A stretch of 14,084 nucleotides of DNA from UBA6136 sp044378425 (GCA_044378425.1 JBILXN010000041.1:1-14084); one strand, 5' to 3'. Positions 1 through 7,691 are shown, counted from the first letter of the stretch. A program made the numbers and translations. Notes: generated by a model not told the origin, from the letters alone.

Positions 1-679
1 CCTGGGGGGGGACGGGACGTTACTCTCGGCTGCGCGGGCTTTGGCGGCGTTTGATATTCCGCTCATCGGGGTCAACCTGGGTCGGCTAGGCTTCCTGGTC
101 GATATTTCACCGGCCGATATCACTACTCACCTAGATGCCATGCTTAACGGGCATTTCAGCGAAGAGCAGCGATTTATGCTGGGTGCCAGCATTATCAGGG
201 AAGAACAGGTGATCTACCGGCAGACAGCGATTAACGAGGTGGTGGTCCACCGTTGGAATGCCAGCAGCATGATAGAGATCGAGACCTCTATCAATGGCGC
301 CTACCTTAATTCGCAACGTTCCGATGGTCTGATTGTGTCCACGCCAACCGGATCCACCGCTTATGCCCTGTCAGCAGGCGGCCCCATCCTTTCGCCTCAC
401 TTGCAGGCGATTGTACTGGCGCCGATCAACCCCCATACCTTGACCAATCGCCCCATCGTGGTGGATAGCGAAAGCGTGATTGGCGTCGCCTTTCGACCCA
501 GCCGGCAATTCAGTGCGCAAGTGGTCTGCGATAATGTCTCCAGTCCTGACGTGGCCATCACGGATCGGATTGAGATACGCAAGGAGCCTAGGCCATTCCG
601 CCTGCTGCATCCGTTAAATTACGATTTTTTCGAAATCCTTCGCGCCAAATTGAACTGGAGTTCGGGTTACCGAAATTAG
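1..679 (+). CDS. nadK: NAD kinase, 5'-truncated by the window edge
   Basis: This enzyme phosphorylates NAD to NADP in the cytoplasm, using ATP or polyphosphate. The reading frame is open from base 2 and starts directly in the family signature LGGDGT (bases 2-19), whose aspartate is catalytic. It continues with PLIGVNLGRLGFL, the conserved AINEVVVHR segment, and the substrate-site stretch DGLIVSTPTGSTAYALS followed by AGGP. About 226 residues are visible. In E. coli NadK (292 aa) the GGDG motif lies near residue 70, so roughly 70 residues are missing upstream while the C-terminus is complete. The TTG at 41 lies inside the conserved fold and is not the start. The stop is TAG at 677-679, two bases before recN, so the two genes are probably co-transcribed. 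A run of eight G (4-11) encodes the signature. The family assignment is very secure. Confidence 0.96.
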   Translation, partial: LGGDGTLLSAARALAAFDIPLIGVNLGRLGFLVDISPADITTHLDAMLNGHFSEEQRFMLGASIIREEQVIYRQTAINEVVVHRWNASSMIEIETSINGAYLNSQRSDGLIVSTPTGSTAYALSAGGPILSPHLQAIVLAPINPHTLTNRPIVVDSESVIGVAFRPSRQFSAQVVCDNVSSPDVAITDRIEIRKEPRPFRLLHPLNYDFFEILRAKLNWSSGYRN

Positions 680-681
680 CC

Positions 682-2361
682 ATGTTGATTCATGTAGATA
701 TTCGTGATCTTGCCGTTGTTCAGTCTCTGGATCTTGGCTTTGGTGCGGGGCTTAGCGTCCTGACCGGCGAGACGGGGGCGGGCAAATCCATCCTCTTGAC
801 AGCACTGGGGCTAGCCTTGGGTGATCGGGCCGATCCTGCTTTCATCCGTCCCGGTGCCCAGCGTGCGGAAATCAATGTGAGTTTTGACCTGGTCGATTCC
901 CCGGTGGCGAAGCAATGGCTGGAGGACCAGGACTACGCGGATGGCGATGAATGCGTGGTTCGACGGGTGATTGCTCAGGATGGTCGTTCCAGAGCCTACA
1001 TCAATGGTCGACCGGTAACATTGCAGTCATTGCAGGATTTAGGGCAGGGGCTGGTTGAAATTCATGGTCAGCATGCCCATGTCCAGCTTATCAAGGCTAC
1101 GGAGCAGCGCCGCCTACTGGATGCTGCTGCGGCAAATGCCGATCTGCTGGCCGATGTACAGAGGCTGTATCGTGAGTGGCGGTCACTGCGTGACGAGCTG
1201 GATCGGCGGAGCAACAGCGCTGGCGATCAATCGGCCCGCATGGGGCTTCTGGACTTTCAGATTGAGGAACTGGAGCAGCACGATATCGCTAGCCTCAATT
1301 ATGGTGCGATAGTTGAAGAACACACGCGTCAGGCCAATGTGGGCAGAATTCTTGAGGTTGGTCAGGTGCATCTGGACGCGCTTTACGATGCCGAGCACCA
1401 TGCGGTCAACGCACTGCTGTCGCGGGCAGTACAGGCACTGACCGAGCTCAGCCGGTTCGCTCAAGGGCTGAGCCCGACGCTCGATCTTTTGCGCGACGCG
1501 CAGGTCCAGGTCAAAGAGGCTGCCACGATGCTACGGCATGAACTGGAGCGGCTGGATGTTGACCCTGGCCGGTTAAGCGCGCTCGATCAGCGGTTGTCTG
1601 ACGTCCAGCAATTGGCGCGTAAGCACCATGTGAGGCCAGAGGCCCTGCCAGAGCATCTCGTTTCACTGAAGGCCGAGCGTTCTGCCATGGCTGACGGTGC
1701 TGAATCGCTGGAAGGCTTGCGTGAGTCGCTGGCAAAGAGTGCCGATGATTATCGCCAGCGGGCGCAACAGCTGACCGCGCGGCGGCAAGCGACGGCTCAA
1801 GTGTTGCAGAGCCGGATTACCGAAATCATTCAGGAGTTGGGTATGCCGCAGGGCAATCTGTTGATTGCGGTGCAGACGGATACTGAAAAAGAGCCGTCGC
1901 CATTCGGCTTTGACCAAGTGGATTTCCTGGTAAGCGCGAACCCCGGCATGCCTCCACGACCGGTGGGCCGCATTGCATCGGGTGGCGAATTGTCGCGGAT
2001 CAGCTTGGCGGTGCAAGTGGCGGCTACCGACTCCAAGGTCGCCCCGACGCTGATTTTCGATGAGGTCGATTCTGGCATCAGCGGAGGTATCGCCGAAATC
2101 GTAGGCCAAAAATTGCGTCTGCTGGGACGGGATAGGCAGGTTTTCTGTGTCACTCATCTGCCACAAGTGGCGGCTCAGGGACATCAGCACCTGCTGGTGG
2201 AAAAACGAGGGGATGAGGGCGTGACCCATTCCTCGGTCAGACCGCTGGCCGGGCCGGAGCGAATTCCGGAAATCGCCCGGATGCTGGGTGGGGTTAAGGT
2301 TACCGAACAGAGCCTGGCTCACGCGGCGGAAATGCTTACGCTGGCCGCTGCGCAGCCGTAA
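682..2361 (+). CDS. recN: DNA repair ATPase RecN
   Basis: RecN is an SMC-like ATPase acting early in recombinational repair of double-strand breaks. The 559-residue length matches E. coli RecN (553 aa). The N-terminal half of the ATPase head carries Walker A GETGAGKS (residues 29-36). A long, charged middle region (about 150-380) is the expected coiled coil. The C-terminal half has the ABC signature SGGELSR (from residue 433), Walker B LIFDEVDSG (D460, E461) and the H-loop region CVTHLPQVAAQGH. The ATG start gives the usual N-terminus MLIHVDIRDLAVV. No good Shine-Dalgarno lies directly upstream, so translation is probably coupled to nadK, which ends two bases earlier. In many bacteria recN is LexA-controlled, but I saw no LexA-type CTG-N10-CAG site next to the gene. 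Confidence 0.97.
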   Translation: MLIHVDIRDLAVVQSLDLGFGAGLSVLTGETGAGKSILLTALGLALGDRADPAFIRPGAQRAEINVSFDLVDSPVAKQWLEDQDYADGDECVVRRVIAQDGRSRAYINGRPVTLQSLQDLGQGLVEIHGQHAHVQLIKATEQRRLLDAAAANADLLADVQRLYREWRSLRDELDRRSNSAGDQSARMGLLDFQIEELEQHDIASLNYGAIVEEHTRQANVGRILEVGQVHLDALYDAEHHAVNALLSRAVQALTELSRFAQGLSPTLDLLRDAQVQVKEAATMLRHELERLDVDPGRLSALDQRLSDVQQLARKHHVRPEALPEHLVSLKAERSAMADGAESLEGLRESLAKSADDYRQRAQQLTARRQATAQVLQSRITEIIQELGMPQGNLLIAVQTDTEKEPSPFGFDQVDFLVSANPGMPPRPVGRIASGGELSRISLAVQVAATDSKVAPTLIFDEVDSGISGGIAEIVGQKLRLLGRDRQVFCVTHLPQVAAQGHQHLLVEKRGDEGVTHSSVRPLAGPERIPEIARMLGGVKVTEQSLAHAAEMLTLAAAQP

Positions 2362-2382
2362 GGGCAGATCGGTAGGTAGATG

Positions 2383-2418
2383 TACTGATGAGGTAGGTGT
2401 GCCAATCAGTATGCTGAT
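2383..2418 (+). other. Overlapping inverted repeats in the recN-ftsH gap
   Basis: The 112-nt gap between recN and ftsH holds TACTGAT (2383-2389) and its exact reverse complement ATCAGTA (2405-2411), a 7-bp stem with a 15-nt loop. The core ATCAG (2405-2409) can instead pair with CTGAT (2414-2418) across a TATG tetraloop. The two pairings exclude each other. There is no U-tract, so this does not look like an intrinsic terminator. It could be an operator or an RNA structure, or it could be chance. Confidence 0.3.
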
Positions 2419-2459
2419 AGTATTCTTCGATAAACCAACGTGGCCGGACGTATTTCGGT

Positions 2460-2464
2460 GAGGA
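2460..2464 (+). promoter_or_regulatory. Ribosome binding site of ftsH, selecting a GTG start
   Basis: GAGGA ends 9 nt before the GTG at 2474. The alternative ATG at 2483 would lie 18 nt away, so the GTG is the better start. Confidence 0.7.
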
Positions 2465-2473
2465 AAATCAATC

Positions 2474-4384
2474 GTGAATGACATGCTGAAAAATGTGGCC
2501 CTGTGGATAGTCATCGCCGTCGTGATGATGTCGGTGTTCAGTAGTTTTGGGGGGCGTAAATCGGCTGAGGGGAGCATGCCGTACTCACAGTTTCTGACCT
2601 CAGTGAAGGAGGGGCAGATCAGGCAGGTCACTATTGATGGTTCGGTCATCCAGGGTGTCACGGCAACGGGCGAGAAGTTTGCGACCTACAGCCCACCGCA
2701 AGATCCTCATATGGTGGATGATCTGCTTGAGAATCATGTTGACATCAAGGTTCAGCCGCCGGAGTCGCAATCCCTGCTGACACAGGTATTCATCTCATGG
2801 TTTCCGATGTTGCTGTTGGTGGCTGTGTGGGTTTTTTTCATGCGGCAGATGCAGGGCGGTGGGGCTGGCGGTCGGGGGGCCATGTCATTCGGCAAAAGCA
2901 AGGCCAAGCTGATCGAGGAGGATCAGATCAAGATTACCTTTGCGGATGTCGCCGGTGTTGAGGAGGCCAAGGAGGACGTACAGGAAATGGTCGACTTCCT
3001 CAAGGACCCCGGTAAATTCCAGAAACTGGGCGGCAAAATTCCACGGGGTGCCTTAATGGTGGGGCCGCCCGGTACCGGCAAGACCCTGCTGGCCCGGGCG
3101 ATCGCCGGAGAGGCCAGAGTCCCGTTCTTTTCCATATCGGGTTCGGACTTTGTCGAAATGTTCGTCGGCGTGGGTGCCTCGCGGGTGAGGGATATGTTTG
3201 AGCAGGCCAAGAAGAACGCGCCCTGCATCATTTTTATCGACGAAATCGATGCCGTCGGGCGCCACCGCGGTGCGGGTCTTGGTGGTGGTCATGACGAGCG
3301 CGAGCAGACCTTGAACCAGTTGCTGGTTGAAATGGATGGCTTCGAGGGCAATGAGGGTGTGATTGTTGTCGCGGCTACCAATCGGCCGGATGTGCTTGAT
3401 CCTGCCCTGTTGCGGCCCGGGCGGTTTGACCGTCAGGTTGTCGTAGGTTTGCCGGACGTGCGCGGTCGTGAGCAAATTCTCAAGGTACACATGAAGAAGG
3501 TGCCGGTCGCCCAGAATGTCGAGGTGGGCTTTCTTGCGAGGGGAACACCCGGTTTTTCAGGCGCTGATCTCGCTAATCTTGTAAACGAGGCGGCGCTGTT
3601 TGCCGCCCGCAAGAACAAGAGGCAGGTGCAAATGGATGATTTTGAAAAAGCCAAGGACAAGATTCTGATGGGTGCCGAACGTAAGTCCATGGTGATGAGC
3701 GAGGAAGAACGGCAGTTGACCGCTTACCATGAGGCCGGACATGCCATCGTCGGGCGTTTGGTGCCTCAGCATGATCCGGTTTACAAAGTCAGCATCATGC
3801 CGCGTGGCCGCGCCTTGGGGATTACCATGTTTTTGCCGGAACGCGACCAGTACAGTGCCAGCAAAAAGAAGCTCGAAAGCCAGATTTCAAGCCTGTTTGG
3901 CGGTCGCATTGCTGAGGAAATGGTTTTCGGGAAGGACATGGTAACCACGGGCGCCCAGAACGATATTGAACGTGCCACCAGCATCGCCCGCAATATGGTG
4001 ACACGCTGGGGTTTGTCGGATCGACTAGGGCCGTTGGCGTACAGTGAGGAAGAGGGCGAGGTTTTCCTCGGGCGCTCCGTGACCCAGCACAAATCCGTGT
4101 CGGAAGAGACGGCGCATTTGATCGATGAGGAAATCCGTTCCTTGATTGACCGGAATTACGAGCGTTCGGAAAACATCCTGCGCGACAACATGGACAAACT
4201 CAAGGTGATGGCCGAGGCGCTGATTCAATATGAGACCATCGACCATTTTCAGATCGACGACATCATGGAAGGGCGCACTCCGCGGCCTCCGCAAAACTGG
4301 GATGAAGCCCCTCCGGGTGCAGGCGGCAGTGATGGCAAGTCCCAGCAAGCGGAGACCGTGGGTAAAACGGCCGAGCAGCATTGA
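2474..4384 (+). CDS. ftsH: ATP-dependent zinc metalloprotease FtsH
   Basis: FtsH is the inner-membrane AAA+ protease that degrades misfolded membrane proteins and short-lived regulators (in E. coli: sigma-32, LpxC, lambda CII). At 636 residues it is close to E. coli (644). Membrane segments lie at about 5-25 and 102-123, flanking a periplasmic domain. The AAA module has Walker A GPPGTGKT (197-204), pore motif FVGVG (230-234), Walker B FIDEID (D256, E257) and a second-region-of-homology arginine segment near 300-320. The protease domain has HEAGH (419-423), with a third zinc ligand expected at D497 in TTGAQNDIERA. The tail after about 600 is proline-, glycine- and glutamine-rich and poorly conserved. 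The start is GTG, supported by a Shine-Dalgarno. Its regulators HflK and HflC are encoded about 3.3 kb downstream. folP, which commonly follows ftsH in gammaproteobacteria, is absent. Confidence 0.98.
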   Translation: MNDMLKNVALWIVIAVVMMSVFSSFGGRKSAEGSMPYSQFLTSVKEGQIRQVTIDGSVIQGVTATGEKFATYSPPQDPHMVDDLLENHVDIKVQPPESQSLLTQVFISWFPMLLLVAVWVFFMRQMQGGGAGGRGAMSFGKSKAKLIEEDQIKITFADVAGVEEAKEDVQEMVDFLKDPGKFQKLGGKIPRGALMVGPPGTGKTLLARAIAGEARVPFFSISGSDFVEMFVGVGASRVRDMFEQAKKNAPCIIFIDEIDAVGRHRGAGLGGGHDEREQTLNQLLVEMDGFEGNEGVIVVAATNRPDVLDPALLRPGRFDRQVVVGLPDVRGREQILKVHMKKVPVAQNVEVGFLARGTPGFSGADLANLVNEAALFAARKNKRQVQMDDFEKAKDKILMGAERKSMVMSEEERQLTAYHEAGHAIVGRLVPQHDPVYKVSIMPRGRALGITMFLPERDQYSASKKKLESQISSLFGGRIAEEMVFGKDMVTTGAQNDIERATSIARNMVTRWGLSDRLGPLAYSEEEGEVFLGRSVTQHKSVSEETAHLIDEEIRSLIDRNYERSENILRDNMDKLKVMAEALIQYETIDHFQIDDIMEGRTPRPPQNWDEAPPGAGGSDGKSQQAETVGKTAEQH

Positions 4385-4474
4385 TTTGCATCGAAGAGAG
4401 GGCTTGCCGCCTGCAGGTCGGTGTTGGGTGATCGGGGTCAGGACGTTGAGTAGCTAGGGCGCAACAGGATGTGC

Positions 4475-4479
4475 GGAGG
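4475..4479 (+). promoter_or_regulatory. Strong ribosome binding site of glmM
   Basis: GGAGG lies 6 nt before the ATG at 4486. It is the strongest Shine-Dalgarno in the window and supports efficient independent translation after the 101-nt gap from ftsH. The rest of that gap shows only an 8-base palindrome, CCTGCAGG (4410-4417), and no convincing promoter or terminator. Confidence 0.75.
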
Positions 4480-4485
4480 TAAATC

Positions 4486-5829
4486 ATGAGCAGACAGTAT
4501 TTTGGGACGGACGGAATCCGGGGCAAAGTGGGCAATTACCCCATCACAGCGGATTTTGTGCTGAAGTTAGGCTGGGCGGCGGGTCGCGTGTTCGCCAGGG
4601 GACGTAAAGAGCCTACCGTGTTGATTGGCAAGGACACGCGCATTTCGGGTTATATGTTTGAGTCCGCCTTGGAGGCTGGATTGGCGGCGGCAGGCGTCAA
4701 TACCCAGTTGCTCGGGCCGATGCCGACGCCGGCTATCTCCTATCTGACCCGGACCTTCCGTGCCGAGGCCGGGATTGTCATTAGTGCGTCACATAATCCC
4801 TACTACGACAACGGAATCAAGTTCTTTGGTCCTGACGGTCTCAAGCTGTCTGACGAGATGGAAAATCTGATCGAGAGCGAGATCGATCTGCCCATGACCA
4901 CTGTTGACTCTGCCCGTATCGGAAAGGCCTCCAGACTGCGTGATGCGGCGGGTCGCTATATTGAGTTCTGTAAAAGCACGATATCGTCGCGGGTGGGTTT
5001 TTCCGGTGTCAGGCTGGTGGTTGATTGTGCACATGGTTCCACTTACCACATTGCGCCCCATGTTTTTACAGAAATGGGCGCCAGTGTTATTGCCATGGGT
5101 GTCAATCCTAACGGCGCCAACATCAATGATGAGGTAGGAGCGACCAAACCAGCGGCACTGGCTCGCAAGGTGTTGGAAGAGCAGGCCGATTTCGGGTTGG
5201 CGCTTGACGGCGATGGCGACCGTTTGATTATGGTCGATCACCAGGGCCACGTCGTGGACGGCGATGAAATTCTTTTCATGATTGCCCAGTCCCGTCTGGC
5301 ACGAGGGGAACTTGATGGGCCTGTTGTCGGCACTCAGATGACCAATCTTGGTCTTGAGCAGGCACTGATGAAATCTGGGGTGGAACTCAAGCGGGCAGCG
5401 GTCGGTGATCGCTATGTCATGGAGATGATGCTGAATCACAGCAGCACACTGGGCGGTGAAAGTTCGGGTCATATTATTTGTCGAGACAGAATCGCCACCG
5501 GAGATGGCATCGTTGCTGCGCTTCAGGTCATGGAGGCCATGCAGGTGAGCGGAAAAAGTCTGTCAGACCTGAAACGTGGCATGGATAAATATCCACAATG
5601 CTTGGTCAATGTCAGGCTGAAGGAGCGGGTCGATCTGGAACGGGTCGAATCCGTCCAGAAGGTCAAATCCGATATGGAGAGGGAACTTCAAGGGCAGGGC
5701 CGAATTCTCCTGCGCGCATCAGGAACCGAACCTTTGGTTCGGGTGATGGTGGAGGGGGTTGATCCCGCTACCGTTCAGGCAATGGCCGATCGGCTTGCCG
5801 ATGCGTTGCGCGAGGTTCTTGCCGCGTGA
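4486..5829 (+). CDS. glmM: Phosphoglucosamine mutase GlmM
   Basis: GlmM converts glucosamine-6-phosphate to glucosamine-1-phosphate, which GlmU then turns into UDP-GlcNAc for peptidoglycan and lipopolysaccharide. It is a cytosolic phosphohexomutase. Its 447 residues compare with 445 in E. coli. The N-terminus MSRQYFGTDGIRGKVG is diagnostic. The phosphoserine loop ISASHNPYYDNGIKFFG puts the catalytic serine at residue 102, as in E. coli. The magnesium loop DGDGDR gives D241, D243 and D245, also at the E. coli positions. The C-terminal phosphate-binding loop is RASGTEPLVRVM. GlmM needs priming phosphorylation of S102. The gene follows ftsH directly, without the folP gene usually found between them, and is followed by hfq rather than the tpiA-secG genes often seen after glmM. 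Confidence 0.98.
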   Translation: MSRQYFGTDGIRGKVGNYPITADFVLKLGWAAGRVFARGRKEPTVLIGKDTRISGYMFESALEAGLAAAGVNTQLLGPMPTPAISYLTRTFRAEAGIVISASHNPYYDNGIKFFGPDGLKLSDEMENLIESEIDLPMTTVDSARIGKASRLRDAAGRYIEFCKSTISSRVGFSGVRLVVDCAHGSTYHIAPHVFTEMGASVIAMGVNPNGANINDEVGATKPAALARKVLEEQADFGLALDGDGDRLIMVDHQGHVVDGDEILFMIAQSRLARGELDGPVVGTQMTNLGLEQALMKSGVELKRAAVGDRYVMEMMLNHSSTLGGESSGHIICRDRIATGDGIVAALQVMEAMQVSGKSLSDLKRGMDKYPQCLVNVRLKERVDLERVESVQKVKSDMERELQGQGRILLRASGTEPLVRVMVEGVDPATVQAMADRLADALREVLAA

Positions 5830-5929
5830 TGAGTGGGGGGTGGATGTCTCGCGTCGTCCGGAAAGCGGCGGTTTGTCGCATGGCGGCCTGCGTCATGATT
5901 TGATTAAATATGTTTCGACTTGGTCATGG

Positions 5930-5949
5930 TAGGCGTGTTTGCCTATAAC
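5930..5949 (+). promoter_or_regulatory. Possible hfq promoter element with overlapping palindrome
   Basis: The 137-nt glmM-hfq gap contains TATAAC (5944-5949), a 5-of-6 match to a sigma-70 -10 box, with a weak TTGGTC (5920-5925) 18 nt upstream. TAGGC (5930-5934) and GCCTA (5941-5945) form a 5-bp inverted repeat that runs into this box. Against it, the predicted start site would fall at about 5956, right at the Shine-Dalgarno, leaving a very short leader. Confidence is low. Confidence 0.25.
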
Positions 5950-5955
5950 AATAAT

Positions 5956-5960
5956 GGAGA
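5956..5960 (+). promoter_or_regulatory. Ribosome binding site of hfq
   Basis: GGAGA lies 6 nt before the hfq ATG at 5967. It fixes this start, which is also the one that gives the conserved N-terminus of the protein. Confidence 0.65.
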
Positions 5961-5966
5961 AATGGA

Positions 5967-6212
5967 ATGTCTAAAGGCCAAAACTTACAGGATCCTTTCC
6001 TGAACGCTCTACGTAAGGAGCACGTTCCGGTATCTATCTACCTCGTCAACGGTATCAAGCTACAGGGCAAGGTAGACTCGTTTGATCAATACGTGATCAT
6101 CCTCAAGAATGCCGTCAGCCAGATGGTTTACAAACATGCTATTTCAACGATTGTCCCTGCGCGTCAGGTACGCTTGGCACAAGGGCCCGATGACGTGGAA
6201 GAAGACGTCTGA
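5967..6212 (+). CDS. hfq: RNA chaperone Hfq
   Basis: Hfq is a hexameric Sm-like RNA chaperone that pairs small RNAs with target mRNAs. The protein is 81 residues, shorter than E. coli (102), because the C-terminal tail is short. The Sm1 and Sm2 motifs are intact. Proximal-face residues Q8, D9, Y42 (F in E. coli), K56 and H57 (in YKHA) are present, as are distal-face Y25 and I30. The rim has N13, R16, K17 and H19, where E. coli has R16, R17 and R19; the RKEH form is familiar from betaproteobacterial Hfq. The tail after about residue 70 ends in an acidic run, DDVEEDV. In E. coli an acidic C-terminal tip competes with RNA for the basic rim, so this could play the same role (inference). It has its own good Shine-Dalgarno and precedes hflX, as in many proteobacteria. 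Confidence 0.98.
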   Translation: MSKGQNLQDPFLNALRKEHVPVSIYLVNGIKLQGKVDSFDQYVIILKNAVSQMVYKHAISTIVPARQVRLAQGPDDVEEDV

Positions 6213-6288
6213 AGCTGCGGGTGCGAAACTGACGCAGTTCTCCGACACAATAGTACTTTTGGACACCCCAAATTGATGTGGTTACATT

Positions 6289-7581
6289 TTGTTTGACCGG
6301 CCAGAATCTGGCGAAATCACCGTTCTTGTTCATGGTGATGGAAGTGGAGATGAGGCCTCCCTCAGTGAGCTTCGGGAGTTAGCGCTATCTGCAGGTGCCG
6401 TGCCTGTTGCGGTTGTTACCGGGCGACGTCAGTCGCCCGACCCCCGCTACTTTATCGGTAAGGGCAAGCTTGATGAATTGGCGAACACCGTAGTGGCACA
6501 CGAAGCGTCGCTTGTTATCTTCAATAATCCACTGACGCCTAGCCAGGAGCGTAATCTTGAGAAGGCTCTCAACGTCAGGGTGGTCGACCGAACAGGCTTG
6601 ATACTCGATATTTTTGCTCAGCGCGCCCAGAGTTTTGAGGGCAAATTGCAGGTTGAACTCGCTCAGTTAAAGCATCTGTCAACGCGGCTGGTCCGTGGTT
6701 GGACCCATCTTGAGCGCCAGAAGGGCGGTATTGGGCTTAGGGGGCCGGGTGAAACCCAGCTTGAAACCGATAAACGGCTTATCGGCAAGCGCATCATTCA
6801 GATTCAAAAGCGGCTTGAGAAAGTTGACAAGCAACGTGATCAGGGCCGTCGAGCCAGGCGCCGTGCCGAGGTGCCGGTGGTAGGGCTTGTTGGCTATACC
6901 AACGCAGGCAAATCGACGCTGATCAATGCTATGACCGGCTCGGCTGTTTATGCGGCAGATCAGCTGTTCGCCACCCTGGATCCCACGCTCAAACGACTTG
7001 ATCTGGGTGCCGGGCTCAAGGTCATTCTTGCTGACACGGTGGGTTTTGTCCGGGATCTTCCTCATGAGTTGGTTGCGGCATTCAGGTCCACCCTGCAGGA
7101 AACGGCACAGGCTGATTTGCTCCTGCACGTCATTGATGCCAGCGACGACCGTATGGAAGAAACCATCGCCGAGGTGGATCAGGTCATTGAAGAAATAGGG
7201 GCGGACAAGGTGCCTCAGATATGGGTGATGAACAAGATTGATCGGCTGGAATCTGTCGCGCCTCATATCGAGCGTAACGAAAAATCCTGGCCGTCCAAGG
7301 TGTGGATTTCTGCACAGGCCGGTGAAGGACTTGGCGAGCTTACAAACATCCTGCGGGAATGTTTCGGTGGGAACATCATCACCCGGAGTATTCGGCTCAA
7401 GCCGGCCGAGGGTGATCTCAGGGCCCGGCTGTATAGAACTGCTACCATCCTCAAAGAGGAACAGGACGATCTCGGTGGCTGGGTGATGGACGTTCAAGGT
7501 TCACGCACATTGTTGAGCTGTCTTGATGACCATCCCGACGTCGCTGCGCGTCAGGAAGCGGTTGAGCTTGCCCGGTCATGA
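6289..7581 (+). CDS. hflX: Ribosome-associated GTPase HflX
   Basis: HflX is a GTPase that binds the large ribosomal subunit and splits stalled ribosomes after heat or other stress. The 430 residues match E. coli (426). The N-terminal HflX domain includes YFIGKGKLDEL and DRTGLILDIFAQRA. A linker helix follows with GGIGLRGPGETQLETD. The G domain has G1 GYTNAGKS (202-209), a G2 segment ATLDPT, G3 DTVGF (from D249) and G4 NKID (from N315). The start is TTG at 6289: it aligns exactly with the E. coli N-terminus MFDR, an in-frame TGA at 6274-6276 blocks any upstream start, and no in-frame ATG or GTG follows nearby. The Shine-Dalgarno is weak (GTGG at 6278-6281 at best), so translation initiation is probably inefficient. 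The 76-nt gap from hfq shows no clear promoter. Confidence 0.97.
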   Translation: MFDRPESGEITVLVHGDGSGDEASLSELRELALSAGAVPVAVVTGRRQSPDPRYFIGKGKLDELANTVVAHEASLVIFNNPLTPSQERNLEKALNVRVVDRTGLILDIFAQRAQSFEGKLQVELAQLKHLSTRLVRGWTHLERQKGGIGLRGPGETQLETDKRLIGKRIIQIQKRLEKVDKQRDQGRRARRRAEVPVVGLVGYTNAGKSTLINAMTGSAVYAADQLFATLDPTLKRLDLGAGLKVILADTVGFVRDLPHELVAAFRSTLQETAQADLLLHVIDASDDRMEETIAEVDQVIEEIGADKVPQIWVMNKIDRLESVAPHIERNEKSWPSKVWISAQAGEGLGELTNILRECFGGNIITRSIRLKPAEGDLRARLYRTATILKEEQDDLGGWVMDVQGSRTLLSCLDDHPDVAARQEAVELARS

Positions 7582-7596
7582 CCCTGAGACGGTTTC

Positions 7597-7661
7597 GAAT
7601 CTGACAGGGATTCTTTTCTGTAAATGCCGCGGGATGTTCAGTGTTCAGTCCGCGGACGCAT
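7597..7661 (+). other. Structured hflX-hflK leader with tandem heptamers
   Basis: This is the core of the 122-nt gap between hflX and hflK. A short stem GAATC/GATTC (7597-7601, 7609-7613) is followed by TTTTCTG, a weak terminator-like arrangement. Next, ATGC+CGCGG (7624-7632) can pair with CCGCG and GCAT (7650-7654, 7658-7661) around a 3-nt bulge, about 9 bp in all. Its loop holds GTTCAGT twice in tandem (7636-7642, 7643-7649). The structure suggests a partial terminator or control element for hflKC. The first stem is too short to call a terminator firmly. Confidence 0.35.
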
Positions 7662-7691
7662 CTATCTAAAAACTGTAACTGGAAGTTAAAC

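Noticed and set aside
41..43. TTG as start of nadK
   Set aside because: The frame is open upstream and contains the essential GGDG motif; the gene starts outside the window.
1663..2661. A 332-codon antisense open frame across the recN-ftsH junction
   Set aside because: It lies opposite two highly conserved genes, its product is rich in Arg, His, Ser and Pro without recognisable domains, and it has no binding site or operon context. It is a shadow frame.
4789..5472. A 227-codon antisense open frame inside glmM
   Set aside because: Fully inside a catalytically intact gene, with no motif; explained by the codon pattern of the + strand.
6240..6288. The hfq-hflX gap as an insertion-sequence end or remnant
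   Set aside because: The segment around TTTGGACACCCCAAA looked IS-like, but no matching inverted end, target duplication or transposase remnant is present.
6679..7497. A 272-codon antisense open frame inside hflX
   Set aside because: Opposite the conserved GTPase domain, no domain recognised, no start context.
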